Shown one piece after another: positions 5,265 through 8,667 of a DNA stretch of 8,667 nucleotides; position 1 is the first letter of the stretch, and each line of letters starts with the position of its first letter. The notes beneath the pieces were generated by a model. It saw only the letters and a list, made by a program, of their open reading frames with translations, had not been told where the DNA came from and ran no database searches. The position numbers and the translations under genes were made by a program. Source of the stretch: an uncultured Rhodobiaceae bacterium (GTDB lineage: Archaea; Thermoplasmatota; Poseidoniia; Poseidoniales; Poseidoniaceae); assembly GCA_937911445.1 (NCBI GenBank), contig CALDQY010000293.1, positions 1 through 8,667 of the forward strand, read 5' to 3'.

Positions 5265-6650
5265 ATGCGTGCCTATCGAGCGAAGGACATGGCGGATTCA
5301 AAGGCTGACCTCCTCGCTGGCGCAGGAGGTTTGGTTACGGATGAGGCGCAATCCGACCATCAAGGTCGCAAGGCGCTCCTGCTTGTTCGAAACAACGAGG
5401 ATTGTGACGAATTCATTGCACTAGCGAAAACAATGGGCATCAACATCGTTGACAGAGTCGACCAGCGAGGACGAAGTGATGCGAAATGGTTCTTGGGCCA
5501 AGGCAAACTTCAGGATGTGAATGAAGAACTTCGTTCAACCTCGCACGGGCATCCATGGAACGATGTCGATTTACTCTTGCTCCATACCAATGCAACTCCT
5601 CGTCAACTCGTTGGCGTGAACGATGCTGTTGGTATCGAAGTATGGGATCGTGTCCGACTTCTTCTCGCTCTTTTCACTGCCCATGCTTCGAGTGTTGAAG
5701 CTCGAACGCAGGTTCGTATTGCTCGCCTGCAATCGGACCGAACGGTCCTCAGAGAGGTTGTGAAACAACAGACGACCGGTGAACGAGCAGGATACGGTGG
5801 TGCTGGACAGACTGCAGCAGGTTCTGTCCTTACCAACGTGAATCGTGAATTAGCAGCCTTGCGCAAACGCCAGCGTAAACACGTCAAATCGGCTGCAGAA
5901 CGGAGGAGACAGCGGAAAGAACATGCCAAGACCGTGGGCCTTGCAGGTTATACAAACGCTGGAAAATCCAGTCTTTTCAGGCGTTTATCTGGGAAGGAAG
6001 TTCTTGTTGAGGATCGATTGTTTTCAACGCTTGAATCGACGCTAGGACGGCTTGAGTCAAGCCCCCGTGTTCTCCTTGCAGATACGATTGGATTCATCGA
6101 TGGCTTGCCAAATGCAACGCTGGAAGCGTTCAGAGCAACACTTGCAGAAGCGATTGAATGCGACCTACTGCTTCTTCTTGTTGATGCTGGTGATTCAATC
6201 GATGAAATGGAAAGAAAGCTCTTGACGTCCATTCGTGAATTAACTGAACGCGCATTGGAAGTCGATGAAACCTCAATTATGGAGCGCATTCAACTCGTTC
6301 TGACAAAACGAGACACGGTTGATTCGGAAACAATAGAATCCAAGCAAGCGATGATTTCTGAGCATGGATTCTCAAACCCACTGTTCATTTCTTCTCATTC
6401 AGGCGAAGGAATCGAAGCGTTGCAGTCCGTTGTTCTCAACACGTTGTTCGGGCCAAAACGGACGCTGCTTATTCACAATCCTGAACCAAATCAAATGGCA
6501 TCGGAAGCGATTCTCTCTCGTATCTTCGATGCCGCCTACGTCCACGAGCATGAGAAAGACGAGAATGGAATTGAGGTTCGAATTAGTGCATCCGATGAGA
6601 CCATTGCCATTCTCAATTCGAATTATGGTCAACGCATTGAACTCAAGTAG
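5265..6650 (+). CDS. hflX: HflX-family GTPase
   Basis: HflX is a translation-associated GTPase that binds the large ribosomal subunit and, in bacteria, splits stalled or stressed ribosomes; archaeal members also bind the large subunit. The protein has 461 residues. The N-terminal HflX domain shows KWFLGQGKL (equivalent to the family's YIGSGKL) and TPRQLVGVNDAVGIEVWDR (matching TPxQLRNLExxxGVKVIDR), with a helical stretch EARTQVRIARLQ. The GTPase domain has G1 GYTNAGKSS (228-236), switch-like FSTLESTLGRL, G3 DTIGF (273-277), G4 TKRD (347-350, against the usual NKxD) and a G5-like SSHSG (376-380). The linker GERAGYGGAG (172-181) lacks the RGPGE signature of bacterial proteins. A basic Arg/Lys-rich helix lies just before G1. 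I took the first ATG; one at 5289 (residue 9) is an alternative. It is followed after 20 bp by a membrane-protein gene. Confidence 0.92.
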   Translation: MRAYRAKDMADSKADLLAGAGGLVTDEAQSDHQGRKALLLVRNNEDCDEFIALAKTMGINIVDRVDQRGRSDAKWFLGQGKLQDVNEELRSTSHGHPWNDVDLLLLHTNATPRQLVGVNDAVGIEVWDRVRLLLALFTAHASSVEARTQVRIARLQSDRTVLREVVKQQTTGERAGYGGAGQTAAGSVLTNVNRELAALRKRQRKHVKSAAERRRQRKEHAKTVGLAGYTNAGKSSLFRRLSGKEVLVEDRLFSTLESTLGRLESSPRVLLADTIGFIDGLPNATLEAFRATLAEAIECDLLLLLVDAGDSIDEMERKLLTSIRELTERALEVDETSIMERIQLVLTKRDTVDSETIESKQAMISEHGFSNPLFISSHSGEGIEALQSVVLNTLFGPKRTLLIHNPEPNQMASEAILSRIFDAAYVHEHEKDENGIEVRISASDETIAILNSNYGQRIELK

Positions 6651-6670
6651 AGCAACAGGTTGGGAAATTC

Positions 6671-7588
6671 ATGAGCGAAGAGGAAGTTTCGGATTGGGTC
6701 GGCATCGAAGGCCTGCCTGAATCCGAACCTTCGACAATGTTTGCGACATCCAACGCAACCTTCACCATCCCCGATACAACCTTGCATCCAATCACAAAAT
6801 CGATTGCCATTTTCGTCTTGTTCATTGCTGCATCGGGCTTCCTCAACGGTCTTGATTACGCATCACCAGAATCTGGATTGGTTCAACCCGATGAATTCGT
6901 GTACCAATTGTCGCAGACTGCTCCACCAGATTCGGCCATGCTCGATGGTATGGTGTACGATCACAACGGCGAGCCTATTGAGGGTGCAGAGATTGTTCTT
7001 GAGTGGGAAGAAAAGCCAGGATGGTTCAATTCGAGTGTTACACGAACCGATGCAAATGGCTCGTTTTCCTACGAATACATCAAGCCAGGTCTTGCCCGAA
7101 TTGACATCACTGTTGAGCGTGGTAATTACACGGATACGCTCGTGGAACGGTTGTTGCTATCACCTCCTGCTCTCATTGAACCGTATGGATTTACACGACT
7201 CGATTTTATCGTTCCATCTTCGAAAGCATTTGCTGATGAGCCGTGTCCATTTGAACAGGAAACATGCACAACCCGACTCATCGATCGAAACTTGGAACAG
7301 AAAGAAAATCCACGTATGGATCCAAGTGCAGCTGGCATTTACATCATGATTGGATATGCCTTCATGGGTGTCGCCGTGATTGCGGTTGGATTTGTCATCT
7401 GGTCGCTGCGAACAGGTTCTGTCGCCATCCTTCGAATGAGCACCATCTTTGCCTTCTTTGGTATGGGTCACTATTACGCTGCATGTATTCTTGGATTGAC
7501 TGCGTTCCTACTCACTTTTGCAATCCCGAAACGAAACAAGGTCCTCAATACAGGCCCATTTGATGCAAACACCCAAACGCCCTTATGA
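6671..7588 (+). CDS. Membrane protein with extracellular carboxypeptidase-regulatory-like beta-sandwich
   Basis: This is a 305-residue protein. An acidic cytoplasmic N terminus (1-41) leads to a first membrane helix at about 42-60. An external domain (about 61-220) follows, and then a hydrophobic C-terminal part with a helix at about 222-246 and a long stretch at about 251-285 that is either one long helix or a tight hairpin around GMGHYYAAC. The external domain carries GMVYDHNGEPIEGAEIVLEW (93-112), then TDANGSFSY (126-134) and PGLARIDITVERG. This is the pattern of carboxypeptidase-D regulatory-like and related surface beta-sandwich modules, which serve as structural or binding domains, not enzymes. 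Sequons at Asn120, 129 and 152 fit glycosylation outside. Cys192 and Cys199 may pair. The gene lies 20 bp after hflX with only a weak GGTTGGG upstream, and overlaps the next start (ATGA). Ligand and role are unknown. Confidence 0.82.
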   Translation: MSEEEVSDWVGIEGLPESEPSTMFATSNATFTIPDTTLHPITKSIAIFVLFIAASGFLNGLDYASPESGLVQPDEFVYQLSQTAPPDSAMLDGMVYDHNGEPIEGAEIVLEWEEKPGWFNSSVTRTDANGSFSYEYIKPGLARIDITVERGNYTDTLVERLLLSPPALIEPYGFTRLDFIVPSSKAFADEPCPFEQETCTTRLIDRNLEQKENPRMDPSAAGIYIMIGYAFMGVAVIAVGFVIWSLRTGSVAILRMSTIFAFFGMGHYYAACILGLTAFLLTFAIPKRNKVLNTGPFDANTQTPL

Positions 7589-8667
7589 AGCGAAATGCAT
7601 CGCAAGCCATGGACCTGGCCAGTTGTACGTGGATGGTTCGCGAGTTGGGAGAGGCGGTGAGTTGCACCGTCTTGCTCGATGATGATTCGCTGCTCGTTGG
7701 AGGATGGGATGGTACCATCAAGCACTGGACCGAAGCTGGCGATTTGGTTTGGGAAGCGAAAACGCCCAACCGCATCTCATCGATGGTGATCAAAGATGGT
7801 TCCATCTATGCTACGTCTGGATTGCACATCGTCTGTCTTCAAGCCTCAACTGGAACGATTCAATGGGATGTTGCATTGGAAGGATCGGCCGATGCAGTCA
7901 TGGCGACAAGCACATGCGTACTTGCTGCATCATCGGTGTACGATATCGAACACAACGATTTCATTGAATCCGCCATTTGGTCCATTTCGTTCGATGGAGA
8001 TGTGCTCGCAACGCATCGAATGGATGAGCGCCCATGGACGCTCCACCCTTACAACGATGGGGCAATCGCAGGATTGGGGCGTCCGTTGAACGGCTATCTC
8101 ATTCTCGATGCGAAGGGGGATATTCTTGAGCAAAACAAAGACTGGGAGAGCCCAACCATTTGTGCAACACATGGAGAGAATCCTGTGTTCGGGCTGGCCG
8201 ATGGTTCCATTCGCTCAATGGACGGGGCGTTGGTGAGTTCGATGCAGTCTGCGATCAGCAATGTGATCAAACATCTAGATGGATACGTGGTTGCAGACGA
8301 CGAAGGCAACATTGAATTCTTGGATGCTGGTGCTCAATGGAAAACAAATGGGAACGAAGTTGTTGCCTTATCACTTGGATTTGATATCGACAAGCAAGGG
8401 TCCTGTTGGGTTGCTCGATGGAACGGTTCGCAAGGCGAACTCATTGTTCATTCAATCATCAATGGCGAACAAATCGCCTCACTCGACGGTCATCGTGTCC
8501 ATGACATGGCATTCAATGGTCAACGTATTGCAGCAGGTTGCGAGAATGGGCAAGTGTTCGTATGGGAAAGAGAACTCTTCCAGAGAAGAATGGAACAACC
8601 AAACCAGCAACAAAACGATCCGTTGAGGAGTGCTATGTTGGAAAAACTTCGTGCACTACGAAAATAA
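7585..8667 (+). CDS. WD40/PQQ-like beta-propeller protein
   Basis: A 360-residue soluble protein has no signal peptide or membrane helix. It shows repeating strand sets about 40-45 residues apart: LLVGGWDGTIKHWTEAGDLV (36-55), IYATSGLHIVCLQASTGTIQ (74-93), AIWSISFDGDVLAT (130-143), YLILDAKGDILEQ (171-183), VFGLADGSIRSMDGALVSS (201-219), YVVADDEGNIEFLDAGAQW (234-252), GELIVHSIINGEQIASLDG (284-302) and IAAGCENGQVFVWERE (315-330). This supports a seven- or eight-bladed propeller, closest in look to WD40/PQQ-like repeats; the first blade (DGTIKHW) and the last (NGQVFVW) are most WD-like. A Gln-rich linker and a basic helix (347-360, LRSAMLEKLRALRK) follow. Such propellers are protein-interaction platforms. 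The start overlaps the stop of the membrane gene (ATGA), so the two proteins are made together; the propeller may bind the inner face of that protein, which is inference. The gene ends with TAA at the last base of the window. Confidence 0.88.
   Translation: MKRNASQAMDLASCTWMVRELGEAVSCTVLLDDDSLLVGGWDGTIKHWTEAGDLVWEAKTPNRISSMVIKDGSIYATSGLHIVCLQASTGTIQWDVALEGSADAVMATSTCVLAASSVYDIEHNDFIESAIWSISFDGDVLATHRMDERPWTLHPYNDGAIAGLGRPLNGYLILDAKGDILEQNKDWESPTICATHGENPVFGLADGSIRSMDGALVSSMQSAISNVIKHLDGYVVADDEGNIEFLDAGAQWKTNGNEVVALSLGFDIDKQGSCWVARWNGSQGELIVHSIINGEQIASLDGHRVHDMAFNGQRIAAGCENGQVFVWERELFQRRMEQPNQQQNDPLRSAMLEKLRALRK

Noticed and set aside
5603..6289. Two long minus-strand open frames (5603-5929 and 5948-6289) inside hflX
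   Set aside because: hflX has conserved motifs throughout this interval, and both reverse frames are Ser/Arg-rich shadows.
6741..7349. 202-codon plus-strand open frame offset from the beta-sandwich membrane protein
   Set aside because: It lies wholly within that gene in another frame; the main frame has recognisable domain motifs and membrane helices, while this one is a Ser/Leu/His-rich shadow.

Overview
The window looks like a chromosomal segment of a planktonic euryarchaeon, most plausibly Marine Group II (Poseidoniia) or another Thermoplasmatota lineage. Three things suggest this. There is an archaeal-type phosphopantothenate synthetase (4-phosphopantoate--beta-alanine ligase). Gene starts follow an archaeal pattern: stop/start ATGA overlaps, an AT-rich TATA-like element close to a start codon, and one clear GAGGTGA ribosome binding site. 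Small membrane proteins with coiled coils or extracellular domains are abundant, and arginine is often coded by CGA. This placement is inferred from gene content and style, not from a marker gene. I see no rRNA, tRNA, CRISPR array, transposase or integrase.

Layout. (1) Positions 1-1795, plus strand: the C-terminal part of nadC (NAD biosynthesis), then the CoA-pathway ligase, then an unrecognised acidic protein with a coiled coil and a possible winged-helix end. The genes are tightly spaced (9 bp, then a 4-base overlap), so this looks like a cofactor operon with an unknown passenger. (2) 1838-3247, minus strand: a predicted nine-helix membrane protein with a glycosylatable outer loop and a helical cytoplasmic tail, convergent with the first operon. 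(3) About 3248-3332: an AT-rich divergent promoter region. (4) 3333-5029, plus strand: three small membrane proteins, each with an N-terminal helical hairpin and a cytoplasmic tail; the second and third look like paralogues. (5) 5005-5217, minus strand: a 70-residue protein with a Pcc1-like layout, overlapping the end of the previous gene. (6) 5265-6650, plus strand: an HflX-family GTPase. (7) 6671-8667, plus strand: a membrane protein with a carboxypeptidase-regulatory-like beta-sandwich outside the cell, translationally coupled to a soluble beta-propeller protein that ends at the window edge.

The metabolic and GTPase genes are confidently recognised. The strongest candidates for something undescribed are the divergent membrane block (2-4), where a receptor-like multi-pass protein faces a three-gene hairpin/coiled-coil operon, and the coupled envelope-domain/propeller pair (7). 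No function for either can be proven from sequence alone.
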